A stretch of 64,000 nucleotides of DNA from positions 682,001 to 746,000 of the forward strand of contig CAWAMN010000001.1 in NCBI GenBank assembly GCA_963783235.1, read 5' to 3'. Source of the stretch: Thiohalomonas sp963783235. GTDB lineage: Bacteria; Pseudomonadota; Gammaproteobacteria; Thiohalomonadales; Thiohalomonadaceae. The notes beneath the pieces are model-generated. The model made no database searches. It was not told the origin of the DNA and saw only the letters and a list, made by a program, of their open reading frames with translations. Positions 16,482 to 24,769 of the stretch are shown here, piece by piece; position 1 is the stretch's first letter; each line of letters starts with the position of its first letter. Position numbers and translations under genes: made by a program.

Positions 16482-16712
16482 CTAGTGTACTGTTGCATGC
16501 TTGGCGGTGCTTTCAGCGAGCCGCTGGCCGGCCAGATGCAAGGCGCGTTTCGCAGGGAATGGCGCGCCCTTTCCAAGAAACGCAACGCCGCAGATGGCCG
16601 GCCAGCGGCTCGCCCGAAGGGAGCCCCCCAAAACGCCATGATGGCGTTGCGCCTTGTCCTGACGTTTTTGGGGGGCTCTGAATGTATCGCCAAGCATGCA
16701 ACAGTACACTAG
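16482..16712. repeat. MITE-3, 231 bp with perfect 25-bp terminal inverted repeats
   Basis: The left end (16482-16506, beginning CTAGTGTACTGTTGCATGC) is the exact reverse complement of the right end (16688-16712). Inside lies a second inverted repeat built on GCCGCTGGCCGGCC (about 16511 and 16598). No transposase is coded; all frames in it are artefacts of the symmetry. Perfect ends suggest recent mobility. A partial copy lies at 33307-33349. Confidence 0.85.
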
Positions 16713-16812
16713 CCGGCTATCGCCCGAAGCGCACGGGCAGTGCCCAAGGGGAGGGAGTACACTCCTGCCCTCGGGTCAGAAGCGTACCCCCCCGATGAGC
16801 TGGCCCCCTTGG

Positions 16813-17220
16813 TTAGGCAGCCATTTTGTCACGCAAATCCTTGCAGGTGCTTTCACAATGGCGGCAAATCTCGGCACAGACCCGGCAATGCTCATGGTGA
16901 GCGGCCCACCGCTCGCACTCTTCGGCGCAGAGGCCACACGCGGATGCGCAAGCATCGATCTGCGCCTGGGTCATCGTCACATTTGACTCGGTTTGTCGTG
17001 AAAGGAGTCGCCCCGTGGTGTTACAGATATCGGCACAATCCTGGCAAGTCCGAATGCACCGGCGTAGAGCCATAGCGTCTTCTTCTCCCAGACAGTCATC
17101 GCTGCAGGCAGTGCAGGTTTGTGAACAGGCGAAGACTTCTTGTGCCGCACTGGATAGCAGACTGATATCCATGTTGGCGGGGTGTGGGTGTGTCTTGAAA
17201 ATATCCTGAACGCTGCTCAT
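16813..17220 (-). CDS. Csp-type four-helix-bundle copper-binding protein
   Basis: A 135-residue Cys-rich protein with repeated helix signatures CSQTCTACSDDCLG, CIRTCQDCADIC, CASACGLCAEECERW, HCRVCAEICRHCESTC. This matches the Csp family (DUF326), in which Cys residues line the inside of a four-helix bundle and store many Cu(I) ions. There is no signal peptide, so it is probably a cytosolic, Csp3-like protein that buffers copper. AAGGAGG upstream of the ATG at 17220 supports the start. It lies near a His/Met-rich membrane protein; a CopB-type ATPase is 24 kb away. Confidence 0.85.
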   Translation of the reverse strand: MSSVQDIFKTHPHPANMDISLLSSAAQEVFACSQTCTACSDDCLGEEDAMALRRCIRTCQDCADICNTTGRLLSRQTESNVTMTQAQIDACASACGLCAEECERWAAHHEHCRVCAEICRHCESTCKDLRDKMAA

Positions 17221-17540
17221 TGGTTTATCCCTCCTTGGTTAGCGACTTCTTCCCACCTGAGCGTTGCGAAACGCAGACACTGTAAAGTGAAGCGAATAAG
17301 ACAGAAGATGCAAATAGGGGTATTTACGGATGGCGTTTCTATGAATGTCCATTTTGGCGGGACTTTCGATGATGGCGAACGCCCAGCGAAAGATCCAACG
17401 GCTAAGCCACACAACCGGCTTCATTATTACCATCCGGTCGGAAAGGACGTTGATATTAACCCGGTTCGGATGTCCTGGCTATGCGCGGTTTATAAAATTC
17501 GTTCAAAATGAGCAGGGCGATTCGGTTTAAGGAATTGGTT
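17221..17540. other. Divergent intergenic region
   Basis: These 320 bp separate the csp-like gene (minus) from a secreted-protein gene (plus). An open frame exists (17311-17511), but it has no ribosome-binding site and no recognisable protein pattern. I do not see a clear CueR-type operator. Confidence 0.35.
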
Positions 17541-18503
17541 ATGAATTTTAGATTGATTGCAGTTCTGCTGTTTTCGTTCGCTTTAGTATCCTACGGTCAG
17601 TTGAAGGATCCGCAGTTTCGGGATGAAGACATTTCCGGAACCGAAGTCCAGACAATTGTAAATAGGCTGGAGAATGGTTTGTACGAATACATCTACAACA
17701 TCCAGTTTCCCGAGGAAAACAAGGGTTCAGTGCTCACAATAGGAATCGATATATCCTGTGACGCTGATTTCGGAGCTGTTGATTTTTCAGACCTTCAGGA
17801 CTCAAGGGTAAGGAACCTTTCGCCTGACGGTGAACACGTTCCAATCCGAATTGATGATGTAGAGCACGTCGATGAAAGCATTACTGTACGAAATTATGTG
17901 ACATGGGGGGTCTTTGCTGACCCGGGGAATCCGCCGTTGACATTGAAGGTAGTCAGTCCGGCACCTCCCGGTGAACGGCGCTATGAGATCACTCCCGCCA
18001 TGGACACCACTGGCTGGGATTACCCCGAACTGGAAGAGTATCCGGAAATTCCCTGGATTGACGATTTCAAGGTGACCGGGATCATTGAAGGTCCCGCGTG
18101 TAACACGAGTGCCGCGGAGCCGCTCTTTGCGGGCAATCAACGTGGTTTCGAGAACGAAGCGGCCAACGAATTGCTTACCTACCGGAAGCCTACGCAAAAC
18201 CGGTGGCATGCCGAATCTGATAAAGAGCTTGCTACGTTTGTTATCGTCTATTCTGACCGAATTGATCCCAAGAGTTTCAAAGTGACGCCCGGCTGGGCCC
18301 GCAAATACTTCCACCCCGAGCCCGGCACGGAGGAGACGGTTGAGCTGCCGCTCAAACCCGGAATCAACAAGCTGACGTTTCAGGCGCGGGTTCCGAAGTC
18401 GCCGGGACCGCGCGGCGAGGAGGAGGTACACCATTCCGAAAGCGACAGAGACGATTTCGAAATTAGGGTTCCTCCTCGTGGCCGGGGGCAGGCAAGACGG
18501 TGA
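17541..18503 (+). CDS. Secreted hypothetical protein
   Basis: A 320-residue protein with a signal peptide (MNFRLIAVLLFSFALVSYG, cut before QLKD). AAGGA upstream sets the ATG at 17541 over an in-frame start at 17508. The mature part is acidic and beta-rich, with YIYNIQFPEENKGSVLTIGI near the N-terminus. The C-terminus has a segment (FVIVYSDRIDPKSFKVTPG, YFHPEPGTEETVELPLKPG) like a repeat in surface or bacterial Ig-like proteins. The end is Arg-rich. I do not recognise the family. A decayed piece of a paralogue lies just downstream (18553-18639). Confidence 0.55.
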   Translation: MNFRLIAVLLFSFALVSYGQLKDPQFRDEDISGTEVQTIVNRLENGLYEYIYNIQFPEENKGSVLTIGIDISCDADFGAVDFSDLQDSRVRNLSPDGEHVPIRIDDVEHVDESITVRNYVTWGVFADPGNPPLTLKVVSPAPPGERRYEITPAMDTTGWDYPELEEYPEIPWIDDFKVTGIIEGPACNTSAAEPLFAGNQRGFENEAANELLTYRKPTQNRWHAESDKELATFVIVYSDRIDPKSFKVTPGWARKYFHPEPGTEETVELPLKPGINKLTFQARVPKSPGPRGEEEVHHSESDRDDFEIRVPPRGRGQARR

Positions 18504-18552
18504 CAATGGTGGTGAGAATTATCCTATCAGGCTTTCTGCTGATGCAGGCTGG

Positions 18553-18639
18553 TATTTTCACCCGGAGGCTGGGACCGTAGAGTCCGTCGCTCTCCCTTTC
18601 GATCCAGAGCGTTTTTCACTGGAGAGTGCGGCGTTATAG
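18553..18639 (+). pseudogene. Fragment of a paralogue of the preceding secreted protein
   Basis: The frame reads YFHPEAGTVESVALPFDPER and ends at TAG 18637-18639. It matches YFHPEPGTEETVELPLKPG in the gene just upstream, so it looks like the leftover end of a duplicated or recombined copy. The rest of 18507-18832 contains nothing I can support. Confidence 0.5.
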
Positions 18640-18832
18640 TTTCGCCTGCCCCAAGGTGAGAACAGGGGATGGGTTGCTGGCTTGGAACGCGTAGCCCCGT
18701 GGCCGGAGAACAGATCTTGCAATCAAGCACTCATAGTGTGTTCGAATCCGCCAACACAACGCGCAGTCGCCGTCAGCTGTTGATTCGCAAACAAGTCATT
18801 CGTCAGGAGTTTTAGGACGGCGGTCAAGGCGT

Positions 18833-20773
18833 TCAGTTTTCCTCACCGAGCTCCATAACCTTCGGCCAGGTGAAGCGAAAGGTACTGCCCTGACCAGGGG
18901 CGGAGTCCACGGCTATTTCGCCCCCCACGCCCTCGACGATTTTTTTAACCAGTGACAGCCCGATACCCGTTCCGGCACTCTTGCCGGGTTGCAGGCGCTG
19001 AAACATCGCGAAGATCACCTGATGCTGGTCGGCAGGTATCCCGGGCCCGTCATCGATGACCGAGAATTCGTAGAATTGATCATTGTCGCGAACAGACACC
19101 CATACATTGCCGTCGGTGCGATCATGGTGTTCGATGGCATTGCCGATCAGATTTGCGAATACCTGCTTGAGGTGCAGCGGATCGGTCTTGAAGCGTGGCA
19201 GGTCCGGTGCAACCGAAACAGTAAACCCCTCAGGACGGGTATGCTCCTCGACTACATGGTGCACGAGTTCACGCGTCTCTATCACTTCGATTTCAGCAGT
19301 CTTGCGCCCGGCACGGGAATACTCCAACAGAGCGTTGATCATCGCGTCCATCCGCTCGACACGATTCCGCAGCAGTTCCAATCGGTGGAGGCCCTCTGGT
19401 GAGAGCTTCCCTGCCATCTCTTCCTCTATCCAGCTGGAAAGCCCGTGTACCGATCGCAAGGGCGCCTTGAGGTCGTGGGAAACGACCGATGTGAATCGTT
19501 GCAACTCCTCGTTGGCTCGGCGTAAACCCTTTTCGGTCGCCTCGCGGTGACCGATGTCGCTCAGAAGGTGGGTGCGCATGGCCTCAAAGTCCCGGGCCAA
19601 CTCGCTCAGCTCGTCCTCGCCCTCCACTGCGACCGGATGCGACAGGTTACCGGAGCCGATTGTCGAAGTGGCGTCGTGCAATTGCGCCAAACGAACCAGG
19701 AGACGGCGATGGATTTGGAAGGCGAGTGCGCCGAGGGTGAGGGCGAAGGCGAAGGCTGTAAGGGCCCAAAGGCTACTGGTCCAAATCAACTCACTCCGCT
19801 GCTTGGCCACTGCGGCGTCGATTGCTTCCGTTGTAGCGAGGATGACACTCCGCAGGGACTCGATTCCCTCACTCGTGTGCTCGAACCAGGTCAGCGCGTT
19901 CACCGGGTAATCGCCTCCTTCGACTCCCACCTCGAAAACGCGATCGAACAGCCCGGTCATTTCCGTCTGGAACTCCTGGCGGGTCGCATCAAGGGCGTTG
20001 GCGAGGCGGTGATTATCGGGAAACCACTGGGCCTGTGCACTGGCCAGGCGCTGCAGGCGCCGCTCTACGCCCGCACGGTAGCGGTAGATCCGATACTGCT
20101 CCAATCGGGTCAGCGGGCGCTGCCCGGCGATTGCCCGGGCCATGATTCCCCGAATGCGCCCGGCGTACTCGCCCAGCCAAAAGATCTCGTCCTTGAGAAG
20201 CAGGCAGCCGGCCATAGGGGCAAGAAGTTCCCGGGGCAGGGTACACAGTCCGGCCTGAAGCTGACCGAGGCTGTTGATGTAAGCGGTAGCCGTTTCAAAC
20301 CACTCCTCGGCTGTGAGGGGAGTCGGTTCCCCTCTCAAGGACTGCCCGACTTCCCTTCGGGCTCGGCGCAGTTCGCTGTACTGCCGCCGCACAGCCGTTA
20401 GCTGCCGGCTCAACTCCGGGTGGGGGGCGGTGGATAGAAGCTCTTGCAAATGGTTTACAAGCTGGTTGTGAGATCGGCTGGTATTATCCTGTAACCGCTC
20501 GGCCCATCGCTGTTCGCCGCCGCCAATCTCCTCTGAGAGGACGGGGCGAAGAAGGTACAGAGTGGAAATACCGCGCTCCCTCGCGCCGGCGATTGCCGCC
20601 TGCAAGAGCGTGGTGCTCAGGTGATTGGCCTCAATGACCTGCGCCACGGTTTGCAGGCGCTGGGGTATGTGCAAAAAGAACCAGGCGAAGAGGAAGGCCA
20701 AGGCGAGCCCGGTGACGAGCATCTGTGCAATGAGAAGATGGCGAATACAAGGGAATCGCAAGGGCACGGCCAA
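18833..20773 (-). CDS. NIT-domain sensor histidine kinase
   Basis: A 646-residue membrane histidine kinase. The first membrane segment is at about 12-35 and the second at about 330-353. Between them is an all-helical periplasmic domain starting with ARERGISTLYLLRP, the pattern of NIT (nitrate/nitrite sensing) domains. Then come HAMP (about 354-405), the dimerisation domain with phospho-acceptor H433 in VVSHDLKAPLR, N box NLIGNAIEHH (about 541-550), DDGPGIP (574-580) and GTGIGLS (601-607). The start is TTG 20773 or GTG 20767. No response regulator is adjacent, so it is an orphan kinase. Ligand sensing of nitrate or nitrite is only suggested by domain resemblance. Confidence 0.85.
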   Translation of the reverse strand: MAVPLRFPCIRHLLIAQMLVTGLALAFLFAWFFLHIPQRLQTVAQVIEANHLSTTLLQAAIAGARERGISTLYLLRPVLSEEIGGGEQRWAERLQDNTSRSHNQLVNHLQELLSTAPHPELSRQLTAVRRQYSELRRARREVGQSLRGEPTPLTAEEWFETATAYINSLGQLQAGLCTLPRELLAPMAGCLLLKDEIFWLGEYAGRIRGIMARAIAGQRPLTRLEQYRIYRYRAGVERRLQRLASAQAQWFPDNHRLANALDATRQEFQTEMTGLFDRVFEVGVEGGDYPVNALTWFEHTSEGIESLRSVILATTEAIDAAVAKQRSELIWTSSLWALTAFAFALTLGALAFQIHRRLLVRLAQLHDATSTIGSGNLSHPVAVEGEDELSELARDFEAMRTHLLSDIGHREATEKGLRRANEELQRFTSVVSHDLKAPLRSVHGLSSWIEEEMAGKLSPEGLHRLELLRNRVERMDAMINALLEYSRAGRKTAEIEVIETRELVHHVVEEHTRPEGFTVSVAPDLPRFKTDPLHLKQVFANLIGNAIEHHDRTDGNVWVSVRDNDQFYEFSVIDDGPGIPADQHQVIFAMFQRLQPGKSAGTGIGLSLVKKIVEGVGGEIAVDSAPGQGSTFRFTWPKVMELGEEN

Positions 20774-21072
20774 TGCCTTCTCCCAACGATAGGCTTCAGG
20801 TATGAAGCTCGCAGGCCGACGGCCGGTCGGCGGTCAGTTCAAGTAAAGACCACCTGCCAAGCTGACGCGACTGTCTCAGCGGTTCGCCCCGGGGATATGG
20901 GGGAGCGCTTTCGCTGCCCCGGTCTCAGTGATGTTACTGAATCCATTTCGCGTCTCCTTGCCTGATCAGAATGCTGGTTTATAAGTGGAGTAATCGCGGG
21001 TGCAGGAACTTCGACCGAGGCTCCAGCATTCGCGAAGAGAGATCGATTCACTGCACTCAAGGAGGAGTCAAC

Positions 21073-21954
21073 GTGAAAAACGATGCGAGGGTTCTACTAC
21101 CGGCCATAACCGTTGCGATCGGATTTGCCGGCAATGTCCATTCCCAGCCGCTTCTGCCGGATTTCGGCGCCGCCACGTTCGAACCGGGGACACAAGTCGA
21201 TAACCCCTATTTTCCACTCAACTATCAAGGTACACGCGTTTTCGAAGGTGAAACGGGGGAGGATGGGGAAACCGGCACCGAACGGTTCGAGCTGAGCATT
21301 ACAGGTCCGGGCCGAACGATTCTTGGCGTCCAGACCACGGCTCAGCGCGACCGGGCCTTCGAAGATGGTCTCCTGGTCGAGGATACCTTCGACTATTTTG
21401 CACAGGATACCGATGGGAACGTCTGGTATTTCGGCGAGGATGTGACGAACTACGAGTACGACGAAGCGGGAAATTTACTCGACACCAATAACGAAAGCGC
21501 ATGGATTGCCGGTGAAAATCTCGCGAACCCCGGTGGTGAACCGGCCCAGCCGGGATGGATTATGCCGGCTCTCCCGACAGCCTTAACCGATGGGTTGACC
21601 TACTTTCAGGAGTTTGCACCAGATGACGAAGCGGTCGATGTCGGTGAGCATATCCTTCCGCTTACGGAGATTTCGGTTGAAGCCGGTGAGTTCTCCGATG
21701 TTCTTCGTGTGTTGGACTCCAGTCCGCTAGAGCCCGATGCAAGGGACTTGAAATATTATGCTCCCGGAATCGGTCTCATCGCGGAGGACGAGGGCGTTGA
21801 CCCAGACCTGGAGGACCCGGAGATTCGGTTCGAGTTGGTCTCGGCTGTAGAGGAGCCGGTCTCGGTACCGGAGCCGGAGACCATTACGCTATTGGCGGGC
21901 GGCCTTGCCGGCCTTTTTGCAGCACGTCGCCGTAGAAGGAGTAGTGAGAGATAA
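21073..21954 (+). CDS. Exported PEP-CTERM protein
   Basis: A 293-residue protein starting at GTG 21073, chosen because AAGGAGGAG (21058-21066) precedes it. The signal peptide is KNDARVLLPAITVAIGFAGN. The body is acidic and beta-rich. The C-terminus is a PEP-CTERM sorting signal: VPEPETI, a hydrophobic stretch LLAGGLAGLFA, then ARRRRR. Such proteins are processed by exosortase (EpsH/XrtA) at the cell surface, often together with exopolysaccharide. No exosortase gene is in the window. The specific role is unknown. Confidence 0.8.
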   Translation: MKNDARVLLPAITVAIGFAGNVHSQPLLPDFGAATFEPGTQVDNPYFPLNYQGTRVFEGETGEDGETGTERFELSITGPGRTILGVQTTAQRDRAFEDGLLVEDTFDYFAQDTDGNVWYFGEDVTNYEYDEAGNLLDTNNESAWIAGENLANPGGEPAQPGWIMPALPTALTDGLTYFQEFAPDDEAVDVGEHILPLTEISVEAGEFSDVLRVLDSSPLEPDARDLKYYAPGIGLIAEDEGVDPDLEDPEIRFELVSAVEEPVSVPEPETITLLAGGLAGLFAARRRRRSSER

Positions 21955-21996
21955 AGCGCTTGGTTTCACCAGCGCTATTGTCTGCTGAAAACTGTT

Positions 21997-22030
21997 GTGG
22001 CCACTCTGTATAAGGGTGGCCTCTTTTTTT
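21997..22030 (+). terminator. Intrinsic terminator after the PEP-CTERM gene
   Basis: The stem GGCCAC/GTGGCC (21999-22004 with 22016-22021) is followed by a run of seven T (22024-22030), 40 bp after the stop codon. Confidence 0.75.
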
Positions 22031-22336
22031 CACTAAGCGGACCTTCGGGAGGAGCCCGCAATCGACGGCTCAGGGGGCGCGACCTGCCGATGTCGAGCAC
22101 ATCAATATTCCTTTTCTAAACGGGAGGCTGCTGTAGGGCGAGCTCGCCAGATCCCACAGCGGCTCTAAAAACATCCACATTAACCATGCGCCTGTTCCAC
22201 CTAACGTCTAAGCTGAGCGGGGAAGGCCGCGACGCGGCCTAACGTCGGCTGGTACAAAGTGAGCGGTGGAGGAGCTCTGCCGCTGTGCCAAGCAAACCTT
22301 TATCGCAACTATTAACGTCTCGACAGGGAAACGCCC

Positions 22337-24512
22337 ATGACGAAGCAGCTCGACGCCGCGATGTGCCGAATCATCGAAGCGACACACCACGATCCTTTCT
22401 CTGTTTTGGGGTGCCACCGGGATGGTGAACAGGCGGTGGTGCGCGCCTATATTCCCCAGGCCCGGGAGGTCCGCATCGCCGAGGGAGACCTGCCCATGAC
22501 CCGTGTTCCCAACACGGATCTGTTCGAGTGGTCCGGCGACGGTACCCTCCTGCCCGGGCACCACAGTTTCATCTGGCGCGATGAAGGGCATCGCGAGCAC
22601 ATCGCCCGAGACCCCTATACCTTCGAGCCCCAGGTGGGAGATCTTTGATCTTCACTACTTCGGCGAAGGCCGCCACCGCCACGCCTATCGATTTCTGGGA
22701 AGCCATGAGCACGAGGTGGACGGCGTGGCAGGCGTGCTGTTCGCTTTGTGGGCACCCAATGCCGAGCGGGTCAGCGTGGTGGGAGAGTTCAACCGCTGGG
22801 ACGGCCGCCGGCATCCGATGCGGGTGCGCGGAGGCAGTGGGGTGTGGGAGCTGTTTATCCCGGATCTGGAGCCGGGACACGTCTATAAGTACGAAATCCG
22901 CAATCGTCATAGCGGGCAGGTATTCCTGAAGGCCGACCCCTATGCACAGCGCCAGGAACTGCGGCCCTGTACCGCATCGGTGATCGCCGGTACCAGCGCC
23001 TTCGATTGGAACGATGGGGGCTATCTGGCGGCCAGGAAGGAGGCGGATTGGCAGCATCAGCCGATGTCCGTCTATGAGGTTCATCTGGGCTCCTGGCAGC
23101 GGGACATGGAGGGTGAGTTCCTCGGTTTCCGGGAACTGGCTCACCGTCTGGTGGACTATGTCAACGAAATGGGATTCACCCACATCGAACTGCTGCCGAT
23201 CACCGAGCATCCCTTCGACCTGTCCTGGGGCTATCAAACCACGGGGTATTTCGCCCCGACCAGCCGCTACGGCAGCCCGGATGACTTCCGCTACTTTGTG
23301 GATCACTGCCACCGTAACGGGATCGGTGTTCTGCTGGACTGGGTGCCGGCCCACTTCCCGAGGGATGCTCACGGTCTGGGTCGCTTCGACGGTTCCCCGC
23401 TGTACGAACACGAAGATCCGCGTCGCGGCGAGCACAGGGACTGGGACACCTTAATCTTCAATTACGGACGCAGCGAAGTGAGGAGTTTTCTGCTCTCCAG
23501 TGCCGTTTATTGGCTGACGGAGATGCACGTCGACGGTCTGCGGGTCGATGCAGTGGCCTCCATGCTCTATCTGGATTATTCCCGTGAGGAAGGGGATTGG
23601 GTACCCAACCAGTACGGTGGGCGGGAAAACCTGGAGGCCATCGATTTCCTGCGGGAGCTAAACATCGTCGTTCACGAGGAGTGTCCTGGCGTGCTCATGG
23701 CCGCTGAGGAGTCCACCTCCTGGCCGCAGGTGAGCCGGCCCACCTATCTGGGAGGACTGGGTTTCGACCTGAAGTGGAACATGGGCTGGATGAACGACAC
23801 GCTGAGCTATATGGCCCATGAGCCGATTCATCGCCAATATCACCATGGCATGCTGACGTTCAGCATGCTTTATGCCTTCACCGAGAATTTCATGCTGCCC
23901 GTTCTCCCACGACGAGGTGGTGCATGGCAAGCAATCGATGCTTGGCAAAATGCCGGGAGACGAGTGGCAGCGCCATGCCAACCTGCGTGCACTCTATGCC
24001 TATCAGTTCACCCACCCGGGAAAGAAGGTGCTGTTCATGGGCACCGAATTCGGACAGGGGGTGGAGTGGAACAGTGCGGGGGTGCTGGACTGGTACGTGC
24101 TGGACTATCCCCTGCATCAGGGCATGCAGCGTCTGGTCCGGGACTTGAACGAGCTCTATCGCACAAGCCCCGCGCTGTACCGCTACGAGTTCGACTGGCA
24201 GGGCTTCGAGTGGCTCGACTGCCATGACTCCGAGCAATCGGTGATCAGCTTTCATGCGCAAGGGGGAGGGTGATGAGTTGACTGCGGTGGTGGTCAACTT
24301 CACGCCGGTTCCCCGCCACGGCTACCGCATCGGCGTGCCGCTGCCGGGCGCTCTACCGGGAGGTGCTCAACTCCGATTCGATGCACTACGGCGGCACCAA
24401 TATGGGCAACGGCATGGCGCCGCTCGAGGCCGAGGTGCTGCCCTGGATGAATCGCGCCTATTCCCTTCCGCTGACACTGCCGCCTCTGGCGGGCAATCGT
24501 GCTGCGGTATGA
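22337..24512 (+). pseudogene. glgB: 1,4-alpha-glucan branching enzyme, four frameshifts
   Basis: The sequence clearly encodes GlgB (GH13): the N-terminal CBM48 region (DPFSVLGCH), MSVYEVHLGSW, GFTHIELLPITEHPF, SWGYQTTGYFAPTSRYG, DGLRVDAVASMLYLDYSR with the catalytic Asp, AAEESTSWP with the catalytic Glu, FSHDEVVHGK, and the C-terminal LYREVLNSDS with VNFTPVPR. However, the frame changes near 22643, 23901, 24253 and 24344. Each change is cured by removing one base. All four shifts have the same sign. In nature this would inactivate the glycogen branching enzyme. A consensus error is also possible because everything between the breaks is well conserved. Confidence 0.85.
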
Positions 24513-24769
24513 AGGGGAGGGGGCCGGAAGCGCTTAGTACTGCGAGCGCGATGAAGAAATGCGGTGTCCCCCGGCAGACCGGCCGGGGGGACCGTCACAG
24601 CGAAAGGAATCCCCCGCCATCTCACGAACCAGACCGCGCCCCTCCTGTTTCCCCGTGGGCGGCGGCACATTCAGTTGCAATGTAACCGCCCTCTGCTAAG
24701 GCGTTTAGGGAACTCCGTCCCGAGTCGGGGCGGCGCCTTTTCCTTTGGAACGTCCTGGAGGCGTAATCC
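24513..24769. other. Intergenic region before the phosphoketolase gene
   Basis: A strong GC hairpin (24566-24592, GTCCCCC paired with GGGGGAC) lies here without a T run. No gene is seen. CTGGAGG at 24752-24758 is the ribosome-binding site of the next gene. Confidence 0.4.

Noticed and set aside
16478..16712. Several short frames on both strands
   Set aside because: They fall inside MITE-3 and mirror each other because of its inverted repeats; none looks like a protein.
16720..17300. CueR-type operator near the copper genes
   Set aside because: I looked for an ACCTTCC-type dyad and found none convincing.
17311..17511. 67-codon frame upstream of the secreted protein gene
   Set aside because: No ribosome-binding site, no family pattern and it overlaps the region where the promoter should be.
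22569..23435. 288-codon minus-strand frame under glgB
   Set aside because: The plus strand has unmistakable GH13 motifs, so this is a shadow frame.
22337..24512. Programmed frameshifting in glgB
   Set aside because: Four sites without slippery-sequence plus structure layouts make programmed shifting very unlikely.
24566..24592. Terminator after glgB
   Set aside because: The GC hairpin has no T run after it, so it does not fit an intrinsic terminator.
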